Origin: an uncultured Asticcacaulis sp. | GTDB taxonomy: Bacteria; Pseudomonadota; Alphaproteobacteria; Caulobacterales; Caulobacteraceae | Reading direction: 5' to 3' | Assembly: GCA_936940865.1 (NCBI GenBank) | Contig: CAKZJB010000051.1 | Coordinates: forward strand, 1 to 64,000 | DNA length: 64,000 nt | Shown: in pieces, positions 29,861 through 39,218 of the stretch | How positions within the stretch are numbered: position 1 is the stretch's first letter | How the letters are laid out: each line of letters starts with the position of its first letter | Program-made: the position numbers and the translations under genes | Notes under the pieces: generated by a model | What the model saw: only the letters and a program-made list of their open reading frames with translations | The model's database searches: none | Told to the model about the DNA's origin: nothing

Positions 29861-31097
29861 CGTTTTTGGCGATGAAGTCGCGGATGCGGGGATAGATGCT
29901 TTCACGGAACCGGCGGCCGTTGAAGACGCCGTAATGGCCGGCGCCCTTTTGAACGTACAGTTCCTTCTTGTCTTCCGGAATGTTCGGGCACATGGCGTGC
30001 GCCGCCTGCGTCTGGCCGACCCCGGAAATGTCGTCCTTCTCGCCTTCGACCGTCATCAGCGCGATGTCGGTGATCGCCCGCGTGTCGACCAGCTTGCCTT
30101 CGTGGAAGAGTTCCCCCTTGGGCAGGGCGAACTTCTGGAACACCAGGTCGATGGTCTGGAGATAGAATTCCTCCGTCAGGTCCAGCACCGACAGGTATTC
30201 GTCGTAGAATTCCAGGTGCTTCTGCGCACTTTCGCCGTCGTCCTCGACCAGCGAATTGAAATATTCCCAGTGCGCGTCCTTGTGGCGCTCCTCGTTCATG
30301 CTCATGAAGCTGTAGAGCTGGACGAAGCCCGGATAGACACGCCGGCCGACGCCGGGATAGGGCGGCGGCACGGTGTGCACCATATTCGAGCGGAACCAGG
30401 TGAAGGGCTTTTCCTGCGCCAGGTTGTTGGTCACCGTCGGATTGAAGCGTGCGTCGATCGGCGAGCCCATGAAGGTCATGGACGCCGGACGGCACGGGTC
30501 CTTGTCGTCGCTCATCAGGCAGGCGGCGGCCAGCACCGGCGGTCCCGGCTGGCAGACGGCGACCACGTGGACGCGACTGCCGATGACGGTCAGCATGTCG
30601 CGGATATGGTCGATGAAGGAATAGAAATCGAAGCGGCCCTCAAGCACCGGCACCTGCCGCGCGTTGGACCAGTCGGTGATGTAGACGTCGTGGTCCAGCA
30701 GGAATTCCTGCACCGTGCCGCGCAGCAGCGTCGCGTAGTGGCCCGACAAAGGCGCGACGACCAGCACGGCGGGGGCAGCGGTGGATTTGCCGGCGCGGCG
30801 CAGGTCCGAATTGTCGCGCTGGAAGCGCAGCAGCTTGCACCACGGGCTGGCCCAGTCCTCGATGATCGAGACGCGCACCGGATGATCGTTGATGGTGACC
30901 TGGTCTATGCCCCATTCGGGCTTGCCATAACGCCGCGTGATATTCGAGAACAGTTCCGCCGAAGCGTAAAGCGTACGCCCGATAGCCGTGTCCGATGCCG
31001 GATTGAGCTTCGAGCCCCAGAAATCGCGGGTCATCTGCGCCAGCGCCCGGAACGGGGCGGCGCTGTAATAGGCATATTCGTGGAGCGAATAGAGCAT
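29847..31097 (-). CDS. phaZ: Intracellular polyhydroxyalkanoate (PHB) depolymerase
   Basis: The 416-residue protein mobilises stored polyhydroxybutyrate granules. The N-terminus MLYSLHEYAYYSAAPFRAL and the nucleophile Cys182 in the segment VVAVCQPGPP are characteristic of the intracellular PhaZ family, which uses a cysteine in a lipase-like box. The C-terminal part holds GEKDDISGVGQT and the GAGHYGVFNG histidine region. No export signal is present. It is the first gene of a two-gene unit with the downstream DUF45 metallopeptidase. The left-hand bdhA fragment would belong to the same PHB/hydroxybutyrate pathway, but it is broken and lies across the joint. Confidence 0.93.
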   Translation of the reverse strand: MLYSLHEYAYYSAAPFRALAQMTRDFWGSKLNPASDTAIGRTLYASAELFSNITRRYGKPEWGIDQVTINDHPVRVSIIEDWASPWCKLLRFQRDNSDLRRAGKSTAAPAVLVVAPLSGHYATLLRGTVQEFLLDHDVYITDWSNARQVPVLEGRFDFYSFIDHIRDMLTVIGSRVHVVAVCQPGPPVLAAACLMSDDKDPCRPASMTFMGSPIDARFNPTVTNNLAQEKPFTWFRSNMVHTVPPPYPGVGRRVYPGFVQLYSFMSMNEERHKDAHWEYFNSLVEDDGESAQKHLEFYDEYLSVLDLTEEFYLQTIDLVFQKFALPKGELFHEGKLVDTRAITDIALMTVEGEKDDISGVGQTQAAHAMCPNIPEDKKELYVQKGAGHYGVFNGRRFRESIYPRIRDFIAKNDVLA

Positions 31098-31217
31098 CTG
31101 GGCTTTTTTACTCTGTTACCGACATGTGTAGCTAACACTAGCACGGCCGTGCTGCCAATTGGTTACGGCGACATCAATTATATTGTGATGCAGCATAAAC
31201 CGCGAAAGGCCAGGCAT

Positions 31218-31250
31218 AAAAAAACGCCCTTCCGTGGCGGAAGGGCGTTT
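31218..31250 (-). terminator. Intrinsic terminator of the ferredoxin-NADP reductase gene
   Basis: A 13-pair stem (AAACGCCCTTCCG with CGGAAGGGCGTTT, three-base loop) lies 26 bases past the reductase stop. On the minus strand it is followed by seven T. Confidence 0.88.
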
Positions 31251-31275
31251 GATTGATTTGATCCCGGAAGATGGG

Positions 31276-32442
<1,167 letters not shown>

Positions 32443-32455
32443 TTAGGAAAGAGCG

Positions 32456-33415
32456 ATGTCTCGCGACAGATTGCCGCCGCTGTCGGCGCTTCGGGTCTTC
32501 GAAGCCGCCGCGCGGCACGAAAGCTTCAAGCAGGCGGCCGAAGAACTGTTCGTGACGCCGGGCGCGGTGTCGCAACAGATCCGCCTGCTGGAAGAGCATG
32601 TCGGCGTCGAGCTGTTCGTGCGCGACGGCCGCCGCGTCGTCCTGTCCGATGCCGGCAAGGCGTCGGCGCAGATTCTGAAGGAAGCCTTCGAGAAGATGTT
32701 CGAGGCGACGCGCCTTATGAAAGCCGGTACGCAAAAGGGCCGCGTGACGGTCTCCGCCGCGCCCAGCTTCGCCGCCAAATGGCTGATGCCGCGTCTCTAC
32801 GAGTTTAGCGCCGCTAACGAGGACATCGACGTCTGGGTCAGCGCCGATATGACGCCCGTCGACTTCGCCGTCACCGATATCGACCTGGCCGTGCGCTACG
32901 GCAACGGCCACTATAGCGGCCTGCACGTCGAACACCTCCTGGCCGAAGCCGTCGTTCCGGTCTGCTCGCCGCTGCTCTTCGAAGCCGCACCGATCAAGAA
33001 GCCCGCGGACCTTGCCCACCATGTCCTGCTGCATGATGCCGGCGACGCCGATCCGTCCTGCCCGGATTGGCCCATGTGGCTGAAAGCGCATGGCGTCGAA
33101 GGCGTCGACGCCTCGCGCGGGCCGCGCTTCAACCAGTCGTCCATGGTCATCGAAGCGGCGGTCGCCGGCCGCGGCGTGGCCCTGGCCAAGCGCACCATTG
33201 CCGACGCCGACCTGCAGGCCGGCCGGTTGAAGGTGTTGTTCGACGAAAAGGACGCCCCGCTCAACTACGGCTACTACCTGGTCTGGCCGCAGACGCGCGA
33301 GCCGACGGCGGCGCAGCTGCGCTTCATGGACTGGCTGCGCGACGAAGCCCGCAAGGCCGAGCCCGCCCCCCGCGACAGCGGAGAACGGCCCGTCTTTGCC
33401 GCGCAGGACATCTGA
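32456..33415 (+). CDS. LysR-type transcriptional regulator, GcvA-like
   Basis: The 319-residue protein begins with a LysR winged-helix domain (PPLSALRVFEAAARHESFKQ, then EELFVTPGAVSQQIRLLEEH) and continues with a type 2 periplasmic-binding fold effector domain. The sequence around LFVRDGRRVVLSDAG is typical of the GcvA subgroup, which includes glycine-cleavage and beta-lactamase (AmpR-like) regulators. TAGGAAAG precedes the ATG. Divergent placement next to the ferredoxin-NADP reductase is the usual LysR arrangement, so that gene is the first candidate target. The effector is unknown. Confidence 0.88.
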   Translation: MSRDRLPPLSALRVFEAAARHESFKQAAEELFVTPGAVSQQIRLLEEHVGVELFVRDGRRVVLSDAGKASAQILKEAFEKMFEATRLMKAGTQKGRVTVSAAPSFAAKWLMPRLYEFSAANEDIDVWVSADMTPVDFAVTDIDLAVRYGNGHYSGLHVEHLLAEAVVPVCSPLLFEAAPIKKPADLAHHVLLHDAGDADPSCPDWPMWLKAHGVEGVDASRGPRFNQSSMVIEAAVAGRGVALAKRTIADADLQAGRLKVLFDEKDAPLNYGYYLVWPQTREPTAAQLRFMDWLRDEARKAEPAPRDSGERPVFAAQDI

Positions 33416-33444
33416 TAGCTGAGGCGGGCGGGAAACGGTCACGT

Positions 33445-34449
33445 TTACGCGGCGGCCTCCGGCTCAGGGAACCACGGCGGCGTGGGCAGGCCCTTTTCCT
33501 TGAGGAAGGCCGGATTGAAAATCTTCGACGCGTAGCGGTTGCCGTAGTCGCACAGTACGGTGACGATCGTCTTGCCGGGGCCCAAGTCCCTGGCCATCTT
33601 GATCGCGCCGACGACATTAAGCGCCGATGACGTGCCAAGGCACAAGCCCTCGGTTTGAATCATGTCATAGAGCACAGGCAGCCATTCTTCGTCCGCGACG
33701 CGGTAGCCGCGGTCGATATGGATGCCTTCCAGATTGGCGGTGATGCGGCCCTGGCCGATGCCTTCGGTGATCGAAGAGCCTTCGGACTTCAACTCGCCGG
33801 TGGTGTAATAGCTGTAGAGAGCGGCGCCGTACGGATCGGCCAGGCCGATCTGGATGCCGGGGTTTTGAGCCTTGAGGTACAGGCTCATGCCGCCAAGCGT
33901 GCCGCCCGAACCGACGGCGCAGATAAAGGCATCGATCCTGCCGCCCGTCTGCTTCATGACTTCAGGACCGGTACCGTCGATGTGGGCCTGGCGGTTGGCG
34001 ACGTTGTCGAACTGGTTGGCCCAGACGGCGCCCATCTCCTCGGCCAGGCGGCCGGAATAGCGCACATAGTTGTTGGGGTTGGAATAGGGGACGGCGTCGA
34101 CCTCGATCAGCTCGGCGCCCAGCTGGCGGATGGCATCCTTCTTTTCCTGCGCCTGGGTGCGCGGAATGACGATGACGCAGCGGTAGCCCAACGCATTGGC
34201 CACCATGGCCAGGCCGATGCCGGTATTGCCGGCGGTGCCTTCGACGATCGTGCCGCCGGGCTTGAGCACGCCGCGGCGCTCGGCGTCCCGGATGATCCAC
34301 AGCGCTGCGCGGTCCTTGATCGACTGGCCGGGATTGAGGAATTCCGCCTTGCCGTAAATCTCGCAGCCCGTCGCTTCGGATGCGCCTTTCAGGCGGATCA
34401 GCGGGGTATCGCCGACCAGGTCGACGACGGAGGTAACGGTCTTGCTCAT
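33445..34449 (-). CDS. cysK: Cysteine synthase A
   Basis: O-acetylserine sulfhydrylase makes cysteine from O-acetylserine and sulfide. The 334-residue PLP enzyme has its Schiff-base Lys45 in NPGQSIKDRA and the phosphate/substrate loop EGTAGNTGIG at residues 70-79. The start is the ATG at 34447-34449 with GGAG nine bases upstream; a longer frame adds 18 unrelated residues. Both length and motifs fit CysK rather than cystathionine beta-synthase. It is convergent with the LysR gene with 29 bp between stops. No serine acetyltransferase gene is adjacent. Confidence 0.92.
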   Translation of the reverse strand: MSKTVTSVVDLVGDTPLIRLKGASEATGCEIYGKAEFLNPGQSIKDRAALWIIRDAERRGVLKPGGTIVEGTAGNTGIGLAMVANALGYRCVIVIPRTQAQEKKDAIRQLGAELIEVDAVPYSNPNNYVRYSGRLAEEMGAVWANQFDNVANRQAHIDGTGPEVMKQTGGRIDAFICAVGSGGTLGGMSLYLKAQNPGIQIGLADPYGAALYSYYTTGELKSEGSSITEGIGQGRITANLEGIHIDRGYRVADEEWLPVLYDMIQTEGLCLGTSSALNVVGAIKMARDLGPGKTIVTVLCDYGNRYASKIFNPAFLKEKGLPTPPWFPEPEAAA

Positions 34450-34585
34450 GGAATACGCTCCGGGGTTCGCAGGGCGGCTTGCTACCAAATCGGGCGCAGT
34501 CACCCAAGCGATGGATTCTAATGGCGCGCTTTAGTCAATCTGGCGGCATTTTCCAAGGGGGCGGGTTGCGACCCCATTCACGATC

Positions 34586-34599
34586 TTGATCGAAATCAA
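34586..34599. promoter_or_regulatory. FNR/FixK-type box
   Basis: TTGAT-CGAA-ATCAA is an exact match to the TTGAT-N4-ATCAA consensus of FNR/FixK regulators, which switch genes at low oxygen. It lies in the divergent region between cysK and the small membrane protein, centred 111 bases before that gene's ATG. The site would suit activation of the small gene with a leader of about 70 bases. Confidence 0.65.
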
Positions 34600-34703
34600 G
34601 GACAGCCCCCAAGCTTCAATTATGCCACAAACACATCGTCTTTTTATATCGCTTGCGGCAAAGCTGCGCGACGCCGGACCAAAAAGAGAGTTGGGGTGTC
34701 CCC

Positions 34704-34955
34704 ATGGTGGTGATAAGTCTGATCGTCTCTGTCCTGGCCGGCATCGCCGCCGGCGGGATTGTGTACTTCGCCCTGGCGGGCGGGTTACGCACAGGTGCAA
34801 GGGCGTTGGAGGTCAGGACGATGCACAGCCAGGCGGAATCGTTGCTCGACAGGGTGGGTGTCATTTGTTTCCGTGTCGCCAATCGCGTCGTCATATCGAC
34901 GCTGGGCGGCGCTTTACTGGTATTGATGCTTGGACGCACGACAAAGCGCGCGTAA
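34704..34955 (+). CDS. Small two-helix membrane protein, possibly FNR-controlled
   Basis: This 83-residue product has a hydrophobic segment at about residues 2-27 (Gly/Ala-rich), a polar charged loop, and a second hydrophobic segment near 58-77, ending in TTKRA. I know no function for it. Codon use is consistent with a real gene, but the ribosome-binding site is weak, and a longer frame begins at 34653. An FNR/FixK box upstream suggests expression at low oxygen, where small membrane proteins often accompany terminal oxidases, but no oxidase genes are nearby. Confidence 0.5.
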   Translation: MVVISLIVSVLAGIAAGGIVYFALAGGLRTGARALEVRTMHSQAESLLDRVGVICFRVANRVVISTLGGALLVLMLGRTTKRA

Positions 34956-35027
34956 GTTCTTGTGCGTGCGCCGTGGCCTCGACTATAGCAGGGGCTCAGG
35001 TTCACCGCGCACAGGACGTTTCACCGC

Positions 35028-35993
35028 ATGGCCGTCTTTACCCCCGTCTCGATCGAGGACGCGAAGGCCTATCTGCGCGACTATGATATCGGCGAGCTGA
35101 TCCATCTCGAAGGCATCGAAGAAGGGGTTTCCAATACCAATTTCAAGGTCGAGACCACGACGGGCCTCTATGCCCTGACCCTGTTCGAAGCGGCGACTCC
35201 GCAGGAGTATTTGCCGTGGTTCATGGACTATACCCTCTATCTCGACCGCAAAGGCTATCCCGCCCCGGGCCCGGCGCTGAAGCGCGACGGCACATCGCTG
35301 GGTGAAATCAGTGGCAAGGCCTGTGCCCTGATCAAGTGGCTGCCCGGTCGCTGGCCGCGCAACCCGGATGTGCGCCACGCCGCCTCGGCCGGCGAATTCC
35401 TGGCGAAACTGCACCTGACGGGCGGGGATTTTCCGGAGATCCGGACAAACAGCATGGGTATCCATGTCTGGCCGCACCTGATCGAACGCTGCGTGCCGAA
35501 GGCCGAGGCCAGCCCGCGCGCCCAGGCCGTTCTGGCCGATTTTCGCGAGGAACTCGAATATCTGAAGGCGAACTGGCCGGTTGATCTGCCGAAGGGCGCT
35601 ATCCACGCCGACTACTTCACCGACAATGTGCTGATGGACGACGACGGCCGCGTCACCGGCGTCATCGACTACTATTACGCCTGCACCGATTTTTACGCCT
35701 ACGACCTGGCGGTGGCGCTCAATGCCTGGGGCTTCACGCCGGGCGGGCAGCCGCAGCCTGAGATGATCTCGGCCTTTGCCCGCGCCTATCAGGCGGTGCG
35801 GCCCCTGTCCGAAGCCGAAATCGCCGCCCTGCCGCTGTTCGCGCGCGGTTCGGCCATGCGATTTACCCTGACGCGGCTCTACGACCTCCTGAACCACGAT
35901 CCGTCCTGGGTCGTGAAGCCCAAGGATCCGGAAGCCTTCTATCGCCGGCTGGAATACCATCGCGGGATAAACGACGGTCACGCCTACTTCTGA
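35028..35993 (+). CDS. thrB: Homoserine kinase (ThrB2/APH-type)
   Basis: The enzyme phosphorylates homoserine in threonine synthesis. The 321-residue protein belongs to the aminoglycoside-phosphotransferase-like ThrB family rather than the GHMP type of enterobacteria. HADYFTDNVLMD supplies the catalytic Asp and Asn, VIDYYYACTDFYAYDLA the metal-binding Asp, and EGVSNTNFKV the N-terminal ATP loop. The partner thrC is in this window at 39.2 kb but is not in the same operon. A terminator at 36216-36246 ends the unit after a 220-bp untranslated stretch. Confidence 0.9.
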   Translation: MAVFTPVSIEDAKAYLRDYDIGELIHLEGIEEGVSNTNFKVETTTGLYALTLFEAATPQEYLPWFMDYTLYLDRKGYPAPGPALKRDGTSLGEISGKACALIKWLPGRWPRNPDVRHAASAGEFLAKLHLTGGDFPEIRTNSMGIHVWPHLIERCVPKAEASPRAQAVLADFREELEYLKANWPVDLPKGAIHADYFTDNVLMDDDGRVTGVIDYYYACTDFYAYDLAVALNAWGFTPGGQPQPEMISAFARAYQAVRPLSEAEIAALPLFARGSAMRFTLTRLYDLLNHDPSWVVKPKDPEAFYRRLEYHRGINDGHAYF

Positions 35994-36215
35994 GATTAAA
36001 ATACCACACCCGTTTCATTTGTGACGGGTATGTCTTGACCGATTCCGGCGCCTCGACGATAAGGCGCGCATGTTTACGAAACGCAGCCATTCCCCGATGA
36101 CGAACCCGCAGGTCCAAGAGACCTGTGCGCTGTCGGCTGCGCGCCAATCCCAGGTCGATTATATCCCGGGCTGTATCCGAAAACCCTAGATCCCATAGGA
36201 TTTCCGTTTTCGTGC
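35994..36215 (+). other. Untranslated region between thrB and its terminator, possible small RNA
   Basis: This 220-bp segment has no credible coding frame. It includes an imperfect hairpin near the start (ACCCGT...ACGGGT around 36010-36030) and several short palindromes. It leads straight into a strong intrinsic terminator. It could be a long thrB 3' UTR or an independent small RNA; sequence alone does not decide. Confidence 0.3.
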
Positions 36216-36246
36216 AGCCCTTTCGACCCGGTCGAAAGGGCTTTTT
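36216..36246 (+). terminator. Intrinsic terminator upstream of rtcB
   Basis: AGCCCTTTCGAC-CCG-GTCGAAAGGGCT forms a 12-pair stem followed by five T. It ends the thrB (or small-RNA) transcript 33 bases before the rtcB start. Confidence 0.9.
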
Positions 36247-36279
36247 CCATTTCCGAAAGACCATACAAGGAGAGATAAA

Positions 36280-37506
36280 ATGCAAGTCTTTCAAGGCGCC
36301 CGTGGCGGGCTGATCAAGGCGTGGATCGACGGGGTGGCCGTCGAGGACCAGGCACGCCGGCAGCTCGACAATATCGCGGCCATGCCGTTCATCCATAAGC
36401 ACGTGGCCATCATGCCGGACGTCCACTGGGGCATGGGCGCGACCATCGGTTCGGTGATCCCGACCAAGGGCGCGGTCATCCCGGCGGCCGTGGGCGTGGA
36501 CCTGGGCTGCGGCATGATGGCGGTGCGGACTACGCTGAACGCGCGCGACCTGCCCGATACCCTGTCGTCCTTAAGGACCGCGATTGAGGAACGCATTCCG
36601 CACGGCCGGACCGATAACGGCGGGGCGAACGACCGCGGCGCCTGGGGAGAGACCCCGGACGCCGCCAATGCGGCCTTTGGCCAGTTGTCGGATGAGTTGA
36701 AGCGCATCGTCGACAAGCACCCGAAGATTTCCCAGGCCGCGCACCGCGCGCAGAACCACCTGGGGACGCTCGGGACCGGCAACCACTTCGTCGAGGTCTG
36801 CCTCGATGAAAATGCCGCCGTGTGGATCATGCTGCACTCGGGTTCGCGCGGGATCGGCAACCGCATCGGGTCGTACTTCATCGAGCGCGCCAAGCACGAG
36901 ATGAAGCGCTGGTACATCAACCTGCCCGACCAGGACCTGGCCTACCTGCCGGAAGGCTCCGAGCTGTTCGGCGACTATATGGGCGCGGTGTCGTGGGCCC
37001 AGCGGTTCGCGCGCACCAACCGCGAGCTGATGATGACGGCTGCGCTCGAAGCGCTTTCGGTCGCCGTGCCGAAGCGTTTTACGTGCGACTGCGAAGCGGT
37101 GAACTGCCACCACAACTACGTGGCGCACGAACACCACTTCGGGGCCGATGTGCTGGTGACCCGCAAGGGCGCCGTGCGCATCACGCCGGAAACGCTGGGG
37201 ATCATTCCGGGTTCGATGGGCGCAAAGTCGTTCATCGTGCGCGGGATCGCCGGCCAGGCGGCGGCCGAGGCCCTGTGCTCGTGTTCGCACGGCGCCGGGC
37301 GCGCCATGTCGCGGGCCGAAGCCAAGCGGCGGTTCTCGCTGGAGGACCACGCCCGGGCGACCGCGGGCGTCGAGTGCCGCAAGGACGCCGACATCATCGA
37401 CGAAACGCCGGCGGCGTACAAGGACATCGACGCGGTCATGAAGGCTCAGGCCGACCACGTCGAGATCGTTCACACGCTGAAGCAGGTGGTGTGCGTGAAG
37501 GGGTAA
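36280..37506 (+). CDS. rtcB: RtcB-family RNA ligase
   Basis: RtcB joins 2',3'-cyclic phosphate and 5'-hydroxyl RNA ends using GTP and Mn2+, in RNA repair. The 408-residue protein shows the metal ligands Asp74 and Cys77 in VGVDLGCGM, the LGTGNHFVEV and HSGSRGIGN motifs, the HNYVAHEHHFG segment and the guanylylated histidine in CSCSHGAGRAMSR. No rtcA or rtcR gene is adjacent, unlike the E. coli operon; a strong terminator immediately upstream and another after the gene make it monocistronic. GGAGAG precedes the ATG. Confidence 0.93.
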   Translation: MQVFQGARGGLIKAWIDGVAVEDQARRQLDNIAAMPFIHKHVAIMPDVHWGMGATIGSVIPTKGAVIPAAVGVDLGCGMMAVRTTLNARDLPDTLSSLRTAIEERIPHGRTDNGGANDRGAWGETPDAANAAFGQLSDELKRIVDKHPKISQAAHRAQNHLGTLGTGNHFVEVCLDENAAVWIMLHSGSRGIGNRIGSYFIERAKHEMKRWYINLPDQDLAYLPEGSELFGDYMGAVSWAQRFARTNRELMMTAALEALSVAVPKRFTCDCEAVNCHHNYVAHEHHFGADVLVTRKGAVRITPETLGIIPGSMGAKSFIVRGIAGQAAAEALCSCSHGAGRAMSRAEAKRRFSLEDHARATAGVECRKDADIIDETPAAYKDIDAVMKAQADHVEIVHTLKQVVCVKG

Positions 37507-37508
37507 GG

Positions 37509-37537
37509 AAGGCGGTGGCGAAAGCTGCCGCCTTTTT
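37509..37537 (+). terminator. Intrinsic terminator of rtcB
   Basis: AAGGCGGTGGC-GAAA-GCTGCCGCCTT pairs over 11 positions (two G-T wobbles) with a GAAA loop and a five-T run, starting three bases after the stop. Confidence 0.88.
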
Positions 37538-37551
37538 CAAATGACGGAACG

Positions 37552-37683
37552 CCCCATCCGTCTCCCCTTCGCCAAGGCTTCGGGGATCCACCTTCTCCGC
37601 TCCGCAGGGAAGGCACAAGGTAATTAATTCCTTCCCCGGTTACGGGGAAGGTGGCGCGGAGCGTAGCGACGTGACGGAGGGGG
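37552..37683. repeat. Dispersed palindromic repeat, copy 2
   Basis: The right arm TTCCTTCCCCGGTTACGGGG continues into AAGGTGGC and ends in GTGACGGAGGGGG. The left arm is a more degenerate inverted copy with CCACCTTCTCCGCTCCGCAGG. An AT-rich TAATTAATTCC lies between them. It fills the gap between rtcB and the beta-helix protein gene. Confidence 0.7.
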
Positions 37684-39156
37684 CTACAACCCTTCAGCCG
37701 GGGCCAGGGTCCCGCCGCCGGCCAACTGGTAGGTCTTGCCGCCGAGGTTCGGATTGTCGCGCTGGCTGTAGCTCAGCACGTGGCCGTTGCCGATGATGTT
37801 CTTCACCGTATCGCCGCTCAGGCCTTCGGGATCGATCAACTGGCCGACACGCGTATCGGTCGTCAGCGTCCAGGTGCTCGAGGCGTCGAGGCTGACATCG
37901 ACATTGGCGGTCGTCCTGCCGCTGAACTTCGAACCGTCCTTCAGATCCAGGCGAATGGTGCTCAGGATATCGGTGACCAGGTCGCCGTTGAGCGTCTGGT
38001 CATGAGCGTCGATGCGGGCATAGCCGCCGTTGCGCCCCAGGGGGCCCCATTTCGCCGCGGCGGCCTTGACGATGACGCCGGACTGGCTGGCGATATCGAC
38101 CTGGTGCAGACGGATTTGTCCCTTCACATTGCTGACCAGGAACGCTTCCCGGGCCGCATTTATCCTGCCGCCGTCCATGGTCAGCGTGGCCGTGGCGGTT
38201 GGCCCGTCATAGGGCGCGGTCGTTGCGCTCGCGGCCGTAACCGGACCGGCCTGGGGCGCCGGCTGGTCGGATTGATAAAGCAGTATGCCCCGGTCGCCGC
38301 TGTCGAAACTGACATGGGTCAGTATCGCCTTATGTTCGCCGTCGACTTCCAGGCCGCCCGAATATCCGGTCTTGATCGCGGTGCCGTCGGCGATTACGTC
38401 GCCGCGCGCCTGCAGCGCCGGGGAGGAGGGGCCGCCTGTGGTCAAGGCTCCGCCGGTAAGGTTCGCGTGGCTGCCGGGTTTGACGGCGATGGCGGGGGCG
38501 TGATCCGAGGTCGTCGTGATGCTGGCCGCATCTGTGTCGAGGATCGCGCCGGCCGCCAGTTCGACGCCATAGGCTTCGGCGGCGCGGGTCGAGATGACCG
38601 CCCCCTTCAATGTCAGGTGCGAGCCCGGATCGGCGGCGAAGATGCCGTCTGTGCCTCGGCCCGTGGTCGAGATGCTTCCGCCGGTAACGGTCGCCGTGGT
38701 CTGGGATGCGACGATCAGCGCGGCCCCCAGACCGGTTTCATGGGCGTCGTCGGCCAGGGAAACATCAAGCGTGCTGTTGATGGTGATGCCGTCCATGGTA
38801 AGCAGCGAACCGCGCTCGGCGAAGACACCCGATTGATCGGGCTTGAGGGGGGTGATGGTGCCCTTGCTCAGCGCCTTGCCCTGGCCGGCTATGGTGACGA
38901 CGGCGTTGCGGCGCATCGCGGCGGAGATGGTGGCTGGCGCCGCCACGGGCTTGGGCGCGCCTTGTGCCGGCCCCGGTTGTCCCTGCTGGCCCTTTTGGCC
39001 GCGATGTCCGCCGCGGCCGTGGCCGCCGCCGCCCATACCTCCCATTCCGCCCATATCGCCGCCCATATCGCCGCCCATATCCTGGGCTAGGGCGATGTCG
39101 CCGACGCAAAGCGACAGAACGGCAGCGGCCAGACCGCTGAGAAGGTATTTGCGCAT
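37684..39156 (-). CDS. Secreted Gly/Met-rich beta-helix protein
   Basis: The 490-residue product has a signal peptide (about 24 residues, cleavage near ALAQ). A striking low-complexity block of MGGD/MGG repeats, then a His/Arg/Gly-rich and collagen-like GQKGQQGQPGP stretch, runs to about residue 65. From about 80 to 480 the sequence is a repeated Thr/Ala/Gly-rich pattern with periodic GG, DG and ATVTGG steps, as in right-handed beta-helix passengers of autotransporters. The expected C-terminal autotransporter beta-barrel is missing; the protein stops after GGTLAPAEGL. It is therefore probably periplasmic or surface-attached by other means. Function is unknown; an adhesin or matrix role is possible. 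Confidence 0.65.
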   Translation of the reverse strand: MRKYLLSGLAAAVLSLCVGDIALAQDMGGDMGGDMGGMGGMGGGGHGRGGHRGQKGQQGQPGPAQGAPKPVAAPATISAAMRRNAVVTIAGQGKALSKGTITPLKPDQSGVFAERGSLLTMDGITINSTLDVSLADDAHETGLGAALIVASQTTATVTGGSISTTGRGTDGIFAADPGSHLTLKGAVISTRAAEAYGVELAAGAILDTDAASITTTSDHAPAIAVKPGSHANLTGGALTTGGPSSPALQARGDVIADGTAIKTGYSGGLEVDGEHKAILTHVSFDSGDRGILLYQSDQPAPQAGPVTAASATTAPYDGPTATATLTMDGGRINAAREAFLVSNVKGQIRLHQVDIASQSGVIVKAAAAKWGPLGRNGGYARIDAHDQTLNGDLVTDILSTIRLDLKDGSKFSGRTTANVDVSLDASSTWTLTTDTRVGQLIDPEGLSGDTVKNIIGNGHVLSYSQRDNPNLGGKTYQLAGGGTLAPAEGL

Positions 39157-39218
39157 TGGATGCCCCTATGTTTCGGGCATCGCTAGCAACGGAATGGGGC
39201 TTCCATGTTTCAGCTCTG

